Under the pieces are notes generated by a model, which did not search any database, was not told the DNA's origin, and saw nothing but the letters and a program-made list of their open reading frames with translations. Position numbers and translations under genes: made by a program. From positions 79,997-143,996 of the forward strand of contig JAUTCN010000007.1 in the NCBI GenBank assembly GCA_030673965.1: a stretch of DNA of 64,000 nucleotides. Reading direction: 5' to 3'. Within the stretch, counting starts at the first letter, position 1; each line of letters begins with the position of its first letter. Below are positions 8,491-16,865 of the stretch, piece by piece. The DNA comes from Fusobacterium sp. JB019 (GTDB taxonomy: Bacteria; Fusobacteriota; Fusobacteriia; Fusobacteriales; Fusobacteriaceae).

Positions 8491-9066
8491 TTATGATTTG
8501 TTTTTTATTTTACAAATCTCTTGAGTCATAGTTCCCATAGGACAAATTCCACACCAAGAACGAGGTTTATATAAAAGACTCATAATAATTCCAATTAGAG
8601 TAGATGTTAGCATCATGCTGTAAAATCCTAGAGCAAACTGATAAGCCCACTTTGGAAATAAATTAAAATTATAATTTTGATTCCAAGGGATTTTAAAAGA
8701 CCAAAATAGTTTGATAAAGTTTGAAAAATCTTTAGTTTCATTAAAAACTAAAAAAGTGAAAAAAATCATATTTATAAACATTCCCATAAAAAATATTAAA
8801 AAAAGATATCTAAAGGTTTTACTTCTAAGGAATTTTGGCATAGTCCTGTATTTTGAAAGTTTAAACTTATCTCCGATTAAATTAAGCAATTTACTTCGTT
8901 CACAATAAAAATTACAATAATACTTTTCTCCTTTAAATAGGGCAATTCCTAATGGAACAAAGAAAAAAATAAGACCAAGCCAGGCAAAAAGTATATTAAA
9001 AAATCCAAGAGAGAAATAAATTATAGATATTATCCAAAGATAATCATACCAATGTTTAGTTTTCAT
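8491..9066 (-). CDS. Membrane protein with Fer4_5 (NapH/CcoG-like) cysteine motifs
   Basis: About 191 residues with four or five membrane helices. Two cysteine motifs sit at membrane borders: CNFYCERSKLL after the second helix and CGICPMGTMTQE near the C-terminus, the CxxCPxG form seen in NapH, CcoG and related membrane Fe-S proteins. It probably moves electrons between a membrane carrier and the ferredoxin encoded just upstream. The ATG at 9066 follows AAGGAGG and overlaps the ferredoxin gene by 11 bases; an upstream in-frame ATG at 9087 lacks a ribosome site. The exact partner is unknown. Confidence 0.7.
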   Translation of the reverse strand: MKTKHWYDYLWIISIIYFSLGFFNILFAWLGLIFFFVPLGIALFKGEKYYCNFYCERSKLLNLIGDKFKLSKYRTMPKFLRSKTFRYLFLIFFMGMFINMIFFTFLVFNETKDFSNFIKLFWSFKIPWNQNYNFNLFPKWAYQFALGFYSMMLTSTLIGIIMSLLYKPRSWCGICPMGTMTQEICKIKNKS

Positions 9067-9262
9067 TTTTTTCCTCCTTAAATTCAATGATTGAAATAGG
9101 ACAGACTTTATAACATTTTTTACATCCTACACAATTTTTAGTATTAACTATAGCATAACTTCCATGGAAAATAGAAATAGACTCAGTAGGGCATGCTTCC
9201 ATACAACTTCCACAAGCTACACATTTTTCTTTTGGAATATAAGCTTTTAATTTAGTATTCAT
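9056..9262 (-). CDS. 2[4Fe-4S] ferredoxin
   Basis: A 68-residue soluble ferredoxin with two complete cluster motifs, CVACGSCMEACP and CVGCKKCYKVCP, the bacterial 2[4Fe-4S] pattern. It is the first gene of a two-gene unit with the membrane Fe-S protein. A Crp-type operator lies about 40 bp before its predicted transcription start, the position of a class II activator site, and the regulator gene is divergent. Ferredoxins of this kind (frdX) are known members of HcpR regulons in anaerobes, which makes nitrosative or redox stress a plausible signal (inference). Ribosome site GGAGG. Confidence 0.9.
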   Translation of the reverse strand: MNTKLKAYIPKEKCVACGSCMEACPTESISIFHGSYAIVNTKNCVGCKKCYKVCPISIIEFKEEKNEN

Positions 9263-9286
9263 AATTAGCCTCCTTTATACATATAA

Positions 9287-9292
9287 ATTTTA
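9287..9292 (-). promoter_or_regulatory. -10 box of the ferredoxin gene
   Basis: TAAAAT on the minus strand. Transcription would begin near 9280, which places the centre of the operator at 9314-9326 at about -40. Confidence 0.5.
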
Positions 9293-9313
9293 CCATAAAA
9301 AAATAAAAATTCA

Positions 9314-9326
9314 GTGACATAGTTAC
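9314..9326. promoter_or_regulatory. Putative operator of the Crp/Fnr regulator, site 1
   Basis: GTGACATAGTTAC, an imperfect inverted repeat GT(G/A)AC-N3-GT(T/C)AC. An almost identical sequence precedes trxA. The half-site GTGAC suits the recognition helix of the adjacent regulator, which has the Arg-Glu-x3-Arg pattern of CRP. Confidence 0.68.
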
Positions 9327-9332
9327 ATAAAA

Positions 9333-9361
9333 TTGAAAAAATAAAAATTCGATGTTATAAT
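9333..9361 (+). promoter_or_regulatory. Promoter of the Crp/Fnr regulator gene
   Basis: TTGAAA (9333-9338), 17-bp spacer, TATAAT (9356-9361) with extended TG at 9353. Operator site 1 lies just upstream, so autoregulation is possible. Confidence 0.78.
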
Positions 9362-9390
9362 TATTAGATAAAGCATAGTGAGGAGAATTC

Positions 9391-10047
9391 ATGGAAAAAA
9401 TACTAAAAGAAACTTTAAATTTTTGGGGAAATTTATCAAATGATGAAAAAAAACAAATAATAGAAAAAGTAGTAGTGGTAAGGTATAAAAAAGGGGAAAT
9501 AATATATCATAATAAAGATAAATGTACAGGAGTTTATATTATTTTTAGTGGAAGGGCAAGAGTGTTTATGTCTTCAGCTAATGGGGGAGAAATAACTTTA
9601 TTTAGATTACATAAAAAAGATATTTCTATTTTAAGTGCTTCTTGTATGTTTAATAATTTAGATTTTGAGACAAATATGGAATTTGAAGAGGATACTGAAA
9701 TTTATGTTATTCCTAAAGGAATAATGAAAAAAATAAGTGATGAAAATTCTAAAGTTAAGGAGTTTATATTAGAAGCTGTTTCAGAAAAGTTTTCAAATGT
9801 CATGTGGATTTTTAATCAATATGTTTTTTCTAACATGGCTAGAAGGTTGGCAACCTCTTTATATGAGTATAGAAATATGTTTGATAGTGATATTTTAAAA
9901 ATAACTCATAATACTCTAGCTAAAGATTTAGGTACTGCAAGAGAGGTTATAACAAGATTATTAAAGCAATTTCAAATAGATGGAATTATAGAAATGTCTA
10001 GAGGAGAAATAAAAATATTAAATTTACAAAAATTAATGAAGTTATAA
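9391..10047 (+). CDS. Crp/Fnr family transcription regulator (HcpR-like)
   Basis: A 218-residue regulator with an N-terminal cyclic-nucleotide-binding-like barrel (about 20-125), a long dimer helix and a C-terminal winged helix (about 150-210). The recognition helix GTAREVITRLLKQF carries Arg, Glu and Arg in the CRP spacing that reads GTGA. No N-terminal cysteine cluster as in FNR is seen. Two near-identical GTGA-type inverted repeats stand at the -40 position of the divergent ferredoxin gene and of the downstream thioredoxin gene, so this protein probably activates both. The ligand is not evident; a haem/NO or redox signal as in HcpR/DNR is a guess. Confidence 0.85.
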   Translation: MEKILKETLNFWGNLSNDEKKQIIEKVVVVRYKKGEIIYHNKDKCTGVYIIFSGRARVFMSSANGGEITLFRLHKKDISILSASCMFNNLDFETNMEFEEDTEIYVIPKGIMKKISDENSKVKEFILEAVSEKFSNVMWIFNQYVFSNMARRLATSLYEYRNMFDSDILKITHNTLAKDLGTAREVITRLLKQFQIDGIIEMSRGEIKILNLQKLMKL

Positions 10048-10048
10048 T

Positions 10049-10061
10049 GTGATATTGTTAC
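10049..10061. promoter_or_regulatory. Putative operator of the Crp/Fnr regulator, site 2
   Basis: GTGATATTGTTAC differs from site 1 by two bases in 13. Its centre is about 41 bp before the predicted trxA transcription start, the class II activator position, and it overlaps the -35 region of trxA. Confidence 0.66.
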
Positions 10062-10083
10062 TGAAAAAATAAAATAAAAGGAA

Positions 10084-10089
10084 TATAAT
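10084..10089 (+). promoter_or_regulatory. -10 box of trxA
   Basis: TATAAT with only a poor -35 (CTGAAA at 10061), as expected of an activator-dependent promoter. Confidence 0.6.
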
Positions 10090-10119
10090 CAATTATAAAT
10101 TATTTTATAGGAGGTACAT

Positions 10120-10428
10120 ATGGCAGTTTTAAAAATAACAAAAGATAATTATGAGAAAGAAGTTTTAAATTCTAAAACACCTGTGTTAATAGATTTTTGG
10201 GCAAATTGGTGTATGCCTTGTAGGATGTTGGGTCCAATTATAGAGGAAATATCAGAAAAAAACATAGATGTAAAAATTTGTAAAATAGATATAGATGAAG
10301 AGATGGAATTAGCACAAAAATTTCAAGTGATGAGTATTCCTACTTTGGTTTATGTTAAAGAGGGAAAAGAAGAAAAAAGAACAGTAGGAGTAAGACCAAA
10401 GGAAGAAATAGAAGAAATGATAAAATAA
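10120..10428 (+). CDS. trxA: Thioredoxin with WCMPC active site
   Basis: A 102-residue cytoplasmic thioredoxin, the usual length. The redox motif is WANWCMPCRM with Cys31 and Cys34, and the cis-proline loop reads VMSIPT. The usual active site is WCGPC; methionine in place of glycine is unusual and should shift redox potential or partner choice. No thioredoxin reductase is adjacent. It stands alone between a putative Crp-type operator and a terminator, which ties it to the Fe-S genes on the other side of the regulator. GGAGG ribosome site. Confidence 0.92.
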   Translation: MAVLKITKDNYEKEVLNSKTPVLIDFWANWCMPCRMLGPIIEEISEKNIDVKICKIDIDEEMELAQKFQVMSIPTLVYVKEGKEEKRTVGVRPKEEIEEMIK

Positions 10429-10433
10429 AAATA

Positions 10434-10470
10434 AAAAGAACAAATATTTAATTATATTTGTTCTTTTATT
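10434..10470 (+). terminator. Terminator of trxA
   Basis: A 14-bp stem AAAAGAACAAATAT / ATATTTGTTCTTTT, loop TTAATT, then T-rich sequence. Confidence 0.9.
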
Positions 10471-10544
10471 TTTATCTAAAATATAATAAAATATAGGGTA
10501 TAAGATATTTATTTAATATATTTTTAATAAAGGAGGAATCTAAC

Positions 10545-13310
10545 TTGGATAAATTTAATGAAAATCAAAAAAAGGTTATAAAAACTATAGATGTTCCTCT
10601 TTTAGTAATAGCAGGTCCAGGTTCTGGAAAAACAAGAACTCTTGTTGAAAGAGTAAGTTATTTAATAAATGAAAAAAATATAAAGGCAGAGAATATTCTT
10701 TTAGCTACATTTACAGAAAAAGCTTCTAGAGAATTAATAACAAGAATTTCTATGAATATATCACTAAATAAAGATATTAGTGATATGTATATAGGAACAA
10801 TTCACTCTATTTGTTTGAGAATTATAGATGAAAATATTGAATATTCTTATTTGAAAAGAAATTATAGAGTTTTAGATGACTTAGAACAAAAATTTTTTAT
10901 TTATAAAAAAATGAAATATTTTCTTAATTTGGATGGTAGTTTGGAATTTTTTAAATTTTTAGAAAAGGCTAAATATTGGGATAGAGCAATAGAATTAAAA
11001 AAATGGATAGATAGAATAAATGAAGAGGGAATAGATGTAGCTAAAGAAATTGGAGATGAAAGATTAGAATACTTAAAAAAAGTAAACGAGTTATATAAAA
11101 AAATGCTTTTCAAAGAAAATCTTGTGGATTTTTCAAATATTCAACTGGAATGTTATAGAATATTAATTGAAAATTTAGAAGTTTTAAAAAAAATAAGAGA
11201 AAAAATTAATTATATAATGATTGATGAATATCAGGATACTAATTTAATTCAAGAAAAAATATTTTTACTAATTACAGGAGAAAAAAACAATATTTGTGTA
11301 GTTGGAGATGACGATCAAGGTATATATAGATTTAGAGGTGCTACTGTAAAAAATATTCTTAAGTTTGAAAGAAATTTTGAAAAAGGTATATGTGAAAAAA
11401 TAGATTTAAATATAAATTATAGATCAAATAAAGATATAGTTGAGTTTTGCAATAAATGGAACGATAGTCTTTATTGGGATGGGTGGAGATATGGTAAAGA
11501 ACTTGTATCAGGAAAAGAATCTAAAAATAAAACTTTAGGTGTTGTAAAAATTTCAGTTAAAACATCTGAAAATGAATGGAAAGAAAAAATATATAAGTTT
11601 ATAAAAAAATTAAAAACGACTAATAAAATTCAAGATTATAATCAAATAGCTTTTTTATTTAGATCAGTTAGAAATAAAAAGGTTTTAAGATTAATGGAAT
11701 ATTTAGAAAGTAAAGAAATAAATGTTTATTCTCCTCGTTCAAATATGTTTTTTTATAGAGAAGAAATAAAATTTTGTATAGGATTATTTTTATGTATATT
11801 TTATCAAAGTAAAATGTACATAAAAAATACTTATTATAAAGAATGTTATAATAAAGTTATTAATGAAATGGAAATAGATATAGAATTAAGAGAGTATATA
11901 AAAAAATTAAGAACTGAAAGTAAAATATTAGATTGTAGTATGAATAATTTTTTTAATATATTATATTCTTTTATTGGATTTAAAGGTTTTAGAAAATATT
12001 TAGATTTAGAAAAAGATCATATATTGGAAAATAGAGAAACTTACAATATAGGAATTTTTTTCAAACTGGTGAATAAATTTGATAGAATATGTGAATTAGA
12101 AAAAATAGATAAAAATAATATAGAAAAAGTTATACATTATTTCTTTGGAAAACATTTAATATATTTAAAAAATAGCGGAATTTCTGAGTATGAAGATATA
12201 AAAGAGTATGCTCCTAAAAATTCGATTTCTTTTTTAACATTTCATCAATCTAAAGGTCTTGAATTTCCAATAGTAATAGTAGGTTCACTAGAATCAGGAC
12301 CACGTTTTATAATGAATGAAAAACAAGAAAAATTAGAGTTTGAAATAATGGAAGAATTTGAACCTAAAGAAAGGATAAAAGAATTTGATTTTTGGAGAGT
12401 TTACTATACTGCTTTTTCAAGAGCTCAAAATTTGTTGGCTTTAACTTGTGTAGAATATCCCAAAATTCCAGTCCCAAATTTTGCATTTCAAAAAGTTTAT
12501 AATGGATTAAAAGATATTTCTAGTGATGAATTTCAATTGTCAAAATTAAGCTTAGATGATTACAAAGAAAAAAATATAAAGGAAAATTTATCTTTTACAA
12601 AGCATATAAATATTTATAATAGATGTCCAAGACTATATAAATTAATAAATAAATATAAATTTCCAGAATTAGTGACAAAAGAATTAATTTACGGGGAATT
12701 AATGCATATATGTTTAGAAGAAATAAATAAAATTAAAATAAACAACGAGAAGATGGACATTAAAAATTTAAAAAATAAATATATGGAATTTTATAAATCT
12801 TTATATAAAAAATACAATATAATATTAGAAAAAGAAATTTTAAAAGAAGGACTATATAATATAATAGATTACTTAGAAAATGATATTGATAATCTAGGGA
12901 GTATAAAAGGTGTAGAAGAGAAGATTATTTTAGCAAGCGAGAATTATATAATAGAAGGAGTAGTAGATTTAGTAGTTGAAAAAAATGGGCAGTTAGAAAT
13001 AATAGATTTTAAAACAGGTAAATTTCAAAATGAAATAAAAGAATATAAAGAGCAGATTCAAGTATATGCTTATTTATTAGAAAAAAAATATTCTAAAAAA
13101 ATAATTAAAGGAAAAATATTTTATATAAATGAAGAAAAAAATAAAAAAGTTATAGAGGTTGATTTAAATGAAAAAGCTATTTTAAAAACAATGAATAATT
13201 TTAAAATAACAGCAAACAGTATTGTAAATAAAGAATATCAAACAGGATATATGGATAAGGAAGAATGTAAATATTGTAGTTTTAGAGGTTATTGTAAAAG
13301 TTATTTGTAA
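10545..13310 (+). CDS. UvrD-family helicase fused to Fe-S (Cas4/AddB-like) nuclease
   Basis: A 921-residue superfamily 1A helicase. Motifs in order: Walker A AGPGSGKTRTL near 23, MIDEYQDTN, GDDDQGIYRFRGA, INYRSN, TFHQSKGLEFP and YYTAFSRAQNLL. The C-terminal third is a PD-(D/E)XK nuclease: VVDLVVE and IIDFKTGK give the metal-binding Asp and Asp-x-Lys. Four cysteines, Cys694 in YNRCPRLYKL and Cys908, Cys911, Cys917 in CKYCSFRGYC, form the Cas4/AddB Fe-S pattern. It thus packs helicase and Fe-S nuclease in one chain, unlike the two-subunit AddAB. A role in end processing or repair is likely. The TTG start lies 8 bases after AGGAGG. Confidence 0.85.
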   Translation: MDKFNENQKKVIKTIDVPLLVIAGPGSGKTRTLVERVSYLINEKNIKAENILLATFTEKASRELITRISMNISLNKDISDMYIGTIHSICLRIIDENIEYSYLKRNYRVLDDLEQKFFIYKKMKYFLNLDGSLEFFKFLEKAKYWDRAIELKKWIDRINEEGIDVAKEIGDERLEYLKKVNELYKKMLFKENLVDFSNIQLECYRILIENLEVLKKIREKINYIMIDEYQDTNLIQEKIFLLITGEKNNICVVGDDDQGIYRFRGATVKNILKFERNFEKGICEKIDLNINYRSNKDIVEFCNKWNDSLYWDGWRYGKELVSGKESKNKTLGVVKISVKTSENEWKEKIYKFIKKLKTTNKIQDYNQIAFLFRSVRNKKVLRLMEYLESKEINVYSPRSNMFFYREEIKFCIGLFLCIFYQSKMYIKNTYYKECYNKVINEMEIDIELREYIKKLRTESKILDCSMNNFFNILYSFIGFKGFRKYLDLEKDHILENRETYNIGIFFKLVNKFDRICELEKIDKNNIEKVIHYFFGKHLIYLKNSGISEYEDIKEYAPKNSISFLTFHQSKGLEFPIVIVGSLESGPRFIMNEKQEKLEFEIMEEFEPKERIKEFDFWRVYYTAFSRAQNLLALTCVEYPKIPVPNFAFQKVYNGLKDISSDEFQLSKLSLDDYKEKNIKENLSFTKHINIYNRCPRLYKLINKYKFPELVTKELIYGELMHICLEEINKIKINNEKMDIKNLKNKYMEFYKSLYKKYNIILEKEILKEGLYNIIDYLENDIDNLGSIKGVEEKIILASENYIIEGVVDLVVEKNGQLEIIDFKTGKFQNEIKEYKEQIQVYAYLLEKKYSKKIIKGKIFYINEEKNKKVIEVDLNEKAILKTMNNFKITANSIVNKEYQTGYMDKEECKYCSFRGYCKSYL

Positions 13311-13311
13311 G

Positions 13312-13340
13312 TTTACAAGAAAGTAAAAAAAGGATATAAT
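13312..13340 (+). promoter_or_regulatory. Promoter of the DAHP synthase gene
   Basis: TTTACA (13312-13317), 17-bp spacer, TATAAT (13335-13340). Confidence 0.75.
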
Positions 13341-13374
13341 AAACAATAATTATAAAGTAAGAGAAAGGAAAATT

Positions 13375-14388
13375 ATGTATTTAGAAATTAGGGATAATGT
13401 TTCTAGAAATGAAATAGAAACTTTAAAAGAAAGAATAAAAGAAGCTGGTTATGGAATATTAGAGGTAACAGATTTAGGGGTAATAAAAATAGCTGTTATT
13501 GGAAATAATGATAAAGATTTTAAAATATTAGATTTAGATAAAGATAAAATTATAGAAAAGGCTAAAGTAATAGATGTTCCATATAGATTTACTAGCAGAG
13601 ATTTTAAAAAAGAAGATACAATTATAGAAATTAATGGAATAAAAATAGGAGGATCAAAATTTTCATTATTTGCAGGTCCTTGTTCTATAGAAAATAGAGA
13701 AATGATTATGAAAATAGCTGAAGAAGTGAAAAAAAATGGAGGCAAAATTTTAAGAGGTGGAGCATTTAAACCTAGAACTTCCCCTTATGATTTCCAAGGA
13801 TTAGAAGAAGAGGGGCTTATTTATATGAGAGAAGCTTGTGATAAATATGGGCTTCTTATGTGTACAGAGGTTATGGATACTAAAAACATAGAGAATATAT
13901 GTAAATATGCAGATATACTACAAGTAGGTACAAGAAATATGCAAAATTTTTCTTTATTAAAGGAATTAGGACAAATTGATAAGCCCATACTTTTAAAAAG
14001 AGGAATGAGTGCAACTATAAAAGAATTTTTAATGGCTGCTGAATACTTAGTAGCTTATGGAAATTCAAAGATAATATTGTGTGAAAGAGGAATAAGAACT
14101 TTTGAGACAATGACTAGAAATACTGTAGATATAAATGCGATTGCTTATATTAGAAGAATTTCTCATTTGCCATTAATAATAGATGCGAGCCATGGAACAG
14201 GTGTTAAAGAACTAGTTGAGCCAGTAACATTAGCAGGAATTATGGCAGGTGTTAATGGAGGAATGATAGAGATACATGAAAATCCTGAAGAGGCTTTATC
14301 TGATAAGGAACAGACATTAAATTTTGTTCAGTTTGAAAGTTTATGTAAAAAAATATTTAAAACTTTTGAATTTAGAAAAAATATTTAA
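13375..14388 (+). CDS. aroF: 3-deoxy-7-phosphoheptulonate synthase (type I beta)
   Basis: Condenses phosphoenolpyruvate and erythrose 4-phosphate in the first step of the shikimate pathway. 337 residues: an N-terminal ferredoxin-like domain of about 70 residues, as in the Thermotoga-type enzyme, then a TIM barrel from about 95. The barrel has AGPCSIEN with the metal-ligand cysteine, GGAFKPRTSPYDFQG, KRGMSATIKEF and IIDASHGTG. The N-terminal domain is the feedback-sensing domain in this subfamily. No other aro genes are in the window. It has its own promoter and is followed 15 bases later by pgeF. Confidence 0.93.
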   Translation: MYLEIRDNVSRNEIETLKERIKEAGYGILEVTDLGVIKIAVIGNNDKDFKILDLDKDKIIEKAKVIDVPYRFTSRDFKKEDTIIEINGIKIGGSKFSLFAGPCSIENREMIMKIAEEVKKNGGKILRGGAFKPRTSPYDFQGLEEEGLIYMREACDKYGLLMCTEVMDTKNIENICKYADILQVGTRNMQNFSLLKELGQIDKPILLKRGMSATIKEFLMAAEYLVAYGNSKIILCERGIRTFETMTRNTVDINAIAYIRRISHLPLIIDASHGTGVKELVEPVTLAGIMAGVNGGMIEIHENPEEALSDKEQTLNFVQFESLCKKIFKTFEFRKNI

Positions 14389-14403
14389 GAATAGAGGAGA
14401 AAT

Positions 14404-15099
14404 ATGTTCATAAAAAAGAAAAGTTATTTCAAAATTCAGGAATTTGAGAAAAATAATGTAACAGCTTTTTTTACAACTAAAAGTTTTTTGAAAGAAAATA
14501 AATTAAAAGAATTATTACCTAAAGATAAAATTTTAGTAAGTGCTTATCAAAAACATACGGATATTGTTAAAGATATATCCATATTAGAAGAAAATAATTA
14601 TTTTGAAGGGGTAGATGGTTTTATAACAAAAAGAGATAATGTAGTTTTAGTTACAAAACATGCAGATTGTTTACCTATATTCTTTTATGATAAAAAAGAA
14701 AAAGTAATAGGGATGGTTCATTCAGGATGGAAGGGTAGTTTTCAAGAAATAGGTTTAAAAACATTGAAATTAATGGAAGAAAAATATAATTCTCTTAAGA
14801 AAAATATTATAATTGGATTGGGAATAGGGATTTCTTGTAAACAATATGAAGTTGGAGAAGAATTTTATGAAAATTTTAAAAATAAATTTTCAGGAGAAAT
14901 TATAAAAAAATCTTTTAAAGATTACAATGGGAAAAAACATTTTGATAATTATGAGTTTAATAAATTAAATTTTATAAAGAATGGAATTTTAAAAGAAAAT
15001 ATAATTGTTTCAAATGAATGTACATTTACAGGAGATTTTTTTTCATTTAGAAGAGATAAGAATAAAGAAAGAAATTATGCAGTAATTTATTTTAATTAA
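14404..15099 (+). CDS. pgeF: PgeF/YfiH-family purine nucleoside phosphorylase (laccase-domain protein)
   Basis: 231 residues, the COG1496 family. The metal-binding residues are seen in VTKHADCLPIFF (His, Cys) and MVHSGWKGS (His), and GIGISCKQYEVG is conserved. Family members act on adenosine and inosine or, as PgeF, remove misincorporated L-serine from muropeptides; the sequence does not decide between these. It shares a transcript with the preceding aroF and ends at a bidirectional terminator. Confidence 0.88.
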   Translation: MFIKKKSYFKIQEFEKNNVTAFFTTKSFLKENKLKELLPKDKILVSAYQKHTDIVKDISILEENNYFEGVDGFITKRDNVVLVTKHADCLPIFFYDKKEKVIGMVHSGWKGSFQEIGLKTLKLMEEKYNSLKKNIIIGLGIGISCKQYEVGEEFYENFKNKFSGEIIKKSFKDYNGKKHFDNYEFNKLNFIKNGILKENIIVSNECTFTGDFFSFRRDKNKERNYAVIYFN

Positions 15100-15101
15100 A
15101 A

Positions 15102-15140
15102 AACCCCTTAGTAATTTTAGATTACTAAGGGGTTATATTT
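15102..15140. terminator. Bidirectional terminator between pgeF and AEC gene
   Basis: A perfect 14-bp stem AACCCCTTAGTAAT / ATTACTAAGGGGTT with a 5-base loop. A T run follows on the minus strand and a T-rich stretch on the plus strand. Confidence 0.92.
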
Positions 15141-15143
15141 TAT

Positions 15144-16091
15144 TTATATAAAGTTATAAGTTCTTAAAAAATATACCCATAAAAATAAAGTAAGAATAGA
15201 TACAACAGAAGAGGAAGCAACAACTTCTGCAGCTAATTTACTATCTCCACCAATCTCTTTTACTGTGTTAAAAGATGTAACAGATGTTGGAGAAGCGGTT
15301 ACTCCTAAAAGAGCAACAATATATTCATTACGAAATCCTAAATATAGGGCTATAGACAAGGTAATTACAGGAAAGATAACAAGTTTCATAAAATTTGTAA
15401 CGGCTATAAATTTTATATTGTGTATCATATTATCAAATTTCAAAGTAGCTCCTAAGACTACAAAAGCTAAAGGAGTTGCAACTTTTGACATTGTAACCAT
15501 AGTATTTAGAACTATTTTAGGAATTGTTATCTTAAGAATTAAACAAAATAATCCTAAAATAAAAGCAACTATAAGTGGATTTTTTAAAACAGAAATAAAT
15601 AATTTTTTATAACTTCTTTCTTTTGCTTGATAAGTTTCAAGAAGAATAACTCCCATTATATTTAGTAATGGAACTACAGGGGTAATAATAAGTAAAACTA
15701 TTCCTAGTTTAGATTCATCATAAACAGATAATATTAAAGGAATACCAAACAATATTAGATTACTTCGATAAGTTGCCTGTATTAAAACTCCTAATTTATC
15801 CTTATCCTTTGTCATAAGATTATAAACTAAGTAAGCTAAAATAAACATAGCAAATATACTAGATGTAGTAAGTACCATTAGTTTAAGATTAGCTGGATTG
15901 AAAAGTTCATTAATATCAATATTATAGATATTAAGAAAAAGCAATAATGACATAAAAACTCTAAAAACAACTCTATTCATAACAGTTAAAGAGGGTTCAT
16001 CTACCATTTTAACTTTTCTTATAATTACACCAACTGACATCATTAAAAATGTGGGAAAAACCACATTTAAAGCCATTAAAATATTATCCAT
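15144..16091 (-). CDS. AEC-family (auxin efflux carrier-like) transporter
   Basis: 315 residues and about ten membrane helices in two five-helix repeats: LNVVFPTFLMMSVGVIIRK starts the first. Conserved segments include PTSVTSFNTVKEIGGD before the last helix and YRSNLILFGIPL in the middle. AEC proteins in fermentative bacteria move carboxylates such as malate or lactate; the substrate is not evident. It has its own promoter (16123-16151) and a ribosome site AAGGATGG. Confidence 0.88.
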   Translation of the reverse strand: MDNILMALNVVFPTFLMMSVGVIIRKVKMVDEPSLTVMNRVVFRVFMSLLLFLNIYNIDINELFNPANLKLMVLTTSSIFAMFILAYLVYNLMTKDKDKLGVLIQATYRSNLILFGIPLILSVYDESKLGIVLLIITPVVPLLNIMGVILLETYQAKERSYKKLFISVLKNPLIVAFILGLFCLILKITIPKIVLNTMVTMSKVATPLAFVVLGATLKFDNMIHNIKFIAVTNFMKLVIFPVITLSIALYLGFRNEYIVALLGVTASPTSVTSFNTVKEIGGDSKLAAEVVASSSVVSILTLFLWVYFLRTYNFI

Positions 16092-16122
16092 ATAACCATC
16101 CTTGTAGTAAAGTATTGATTTT

Positions 16123-16151
16123 ATTATACCTTATATAATAAAATAATTCAA
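16123..16151 (-). promoter_or_regulatory. Promoter of the AEC transporter gene
   Basis: On the minus strand TTGAAT, 17-bp spacer, TATAAT. Confidence 0.68.
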
Positions 16152-16162
16152 TTAATATTTAA

Positions 16163-16855
16163 TTATATATCACTTAGAACTTTTATTACTTTACCAACAG
16201 CATGAAAATTTTCTCCAGGGCCAATATAAATAGGTGTATAATTTGGATTATCACTAATTAAGGCAATATAGTTTTGAGTTATCTTTAATCTTTTTACATA
16301 AGCCTGATCATCAATAAAAAAAGCACCAATTTCTCCATTTTTAATTTCCATATTTTTTTTACAAATAATAACAGAATTATCCTTAATAGTAGGTTCCATA
16401 GAATCTCCAACTACATTAACAGCAAATATATCATTATTGTTATTATTGATACCAGGTAATAAAATATAATCTTCAATTTCTTCGTTTCCAAAGGCTCCAG
16501 GGCCAGCAGATATTCTTTCAAAAAGCGGAATAGAATGGAAAGAAAAATTTTCAGAACTAGATATTAGATTATTTTCCTTTGAATTTAATTTGTTTTTAAG
16601 ATCATCCATCATATTAATAATAAGTTTAGGAGTTCTTTCAATTGCAGCTAAATAAAATAAATAATTTTTATCTTGTTTACTAAGATTTAAACCATCAGCA
16701 ATTTTTTCTAATATTTCTTCACTAGGTGGATTTTTTACTTCACCTCTTTCTATTGAATTAAAATATGATTGAGTTATATTTATAAGTTTTGAAAATTTAT
16801 TCTGACTTAAACCAAGTTTAAGTCTTTTTTCTTTTAAAAATTTAACGAAAGTCAT
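16163..16855 (-). CDS. Xre-family repressor with S24 self-cleavage domain (phage CI/LexA-like)
   Basis: 230 residues. An N-terminal Xre helix-turn-helix (about 5-60, RLKLGLSQNKFSKLINITQSY) is joined to a C-terminal S24 peptidase domain. The Ser-Lys dyad is Ser152 in GDSMEP and Lys188 in AYVKRLK, and the probable cleavage bond is Ala117-Gly118 in ISAGPG. This is the layout of lambda CI-type repressors that cleave themselves when RecA is activated. It is divergent from a 70-residue ORF, and the gap carries repeated TATAGATA sequences. It may be a phage remnant or a host stress switch; no other phage genes are nearby. Ribosome site AGGAGG. Confidence 0.88.
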   Translation of the reverse strand: MTFVKFLKEKRLKLGLSQNKFSKLINITQSYFNSIERGEVKNPPSEEILEKIADGLNLSKQDKNYLFYLAAIERTPKLIINMMDDLKNKLNSKENNLISSSENFSFHSIPLFERISAGPGAFGNEEIEDYILLPGINNNNNDIFAVNVVGDSMEPTIKDNSVIICKKNMEIKNGEIGAFFIDDQAYVKRLKITQNYIALISDNPNYTPIYIGPGENFHAVGKVIKVLSDI

Positions 16856-16865
16856 ACTAACCTCC

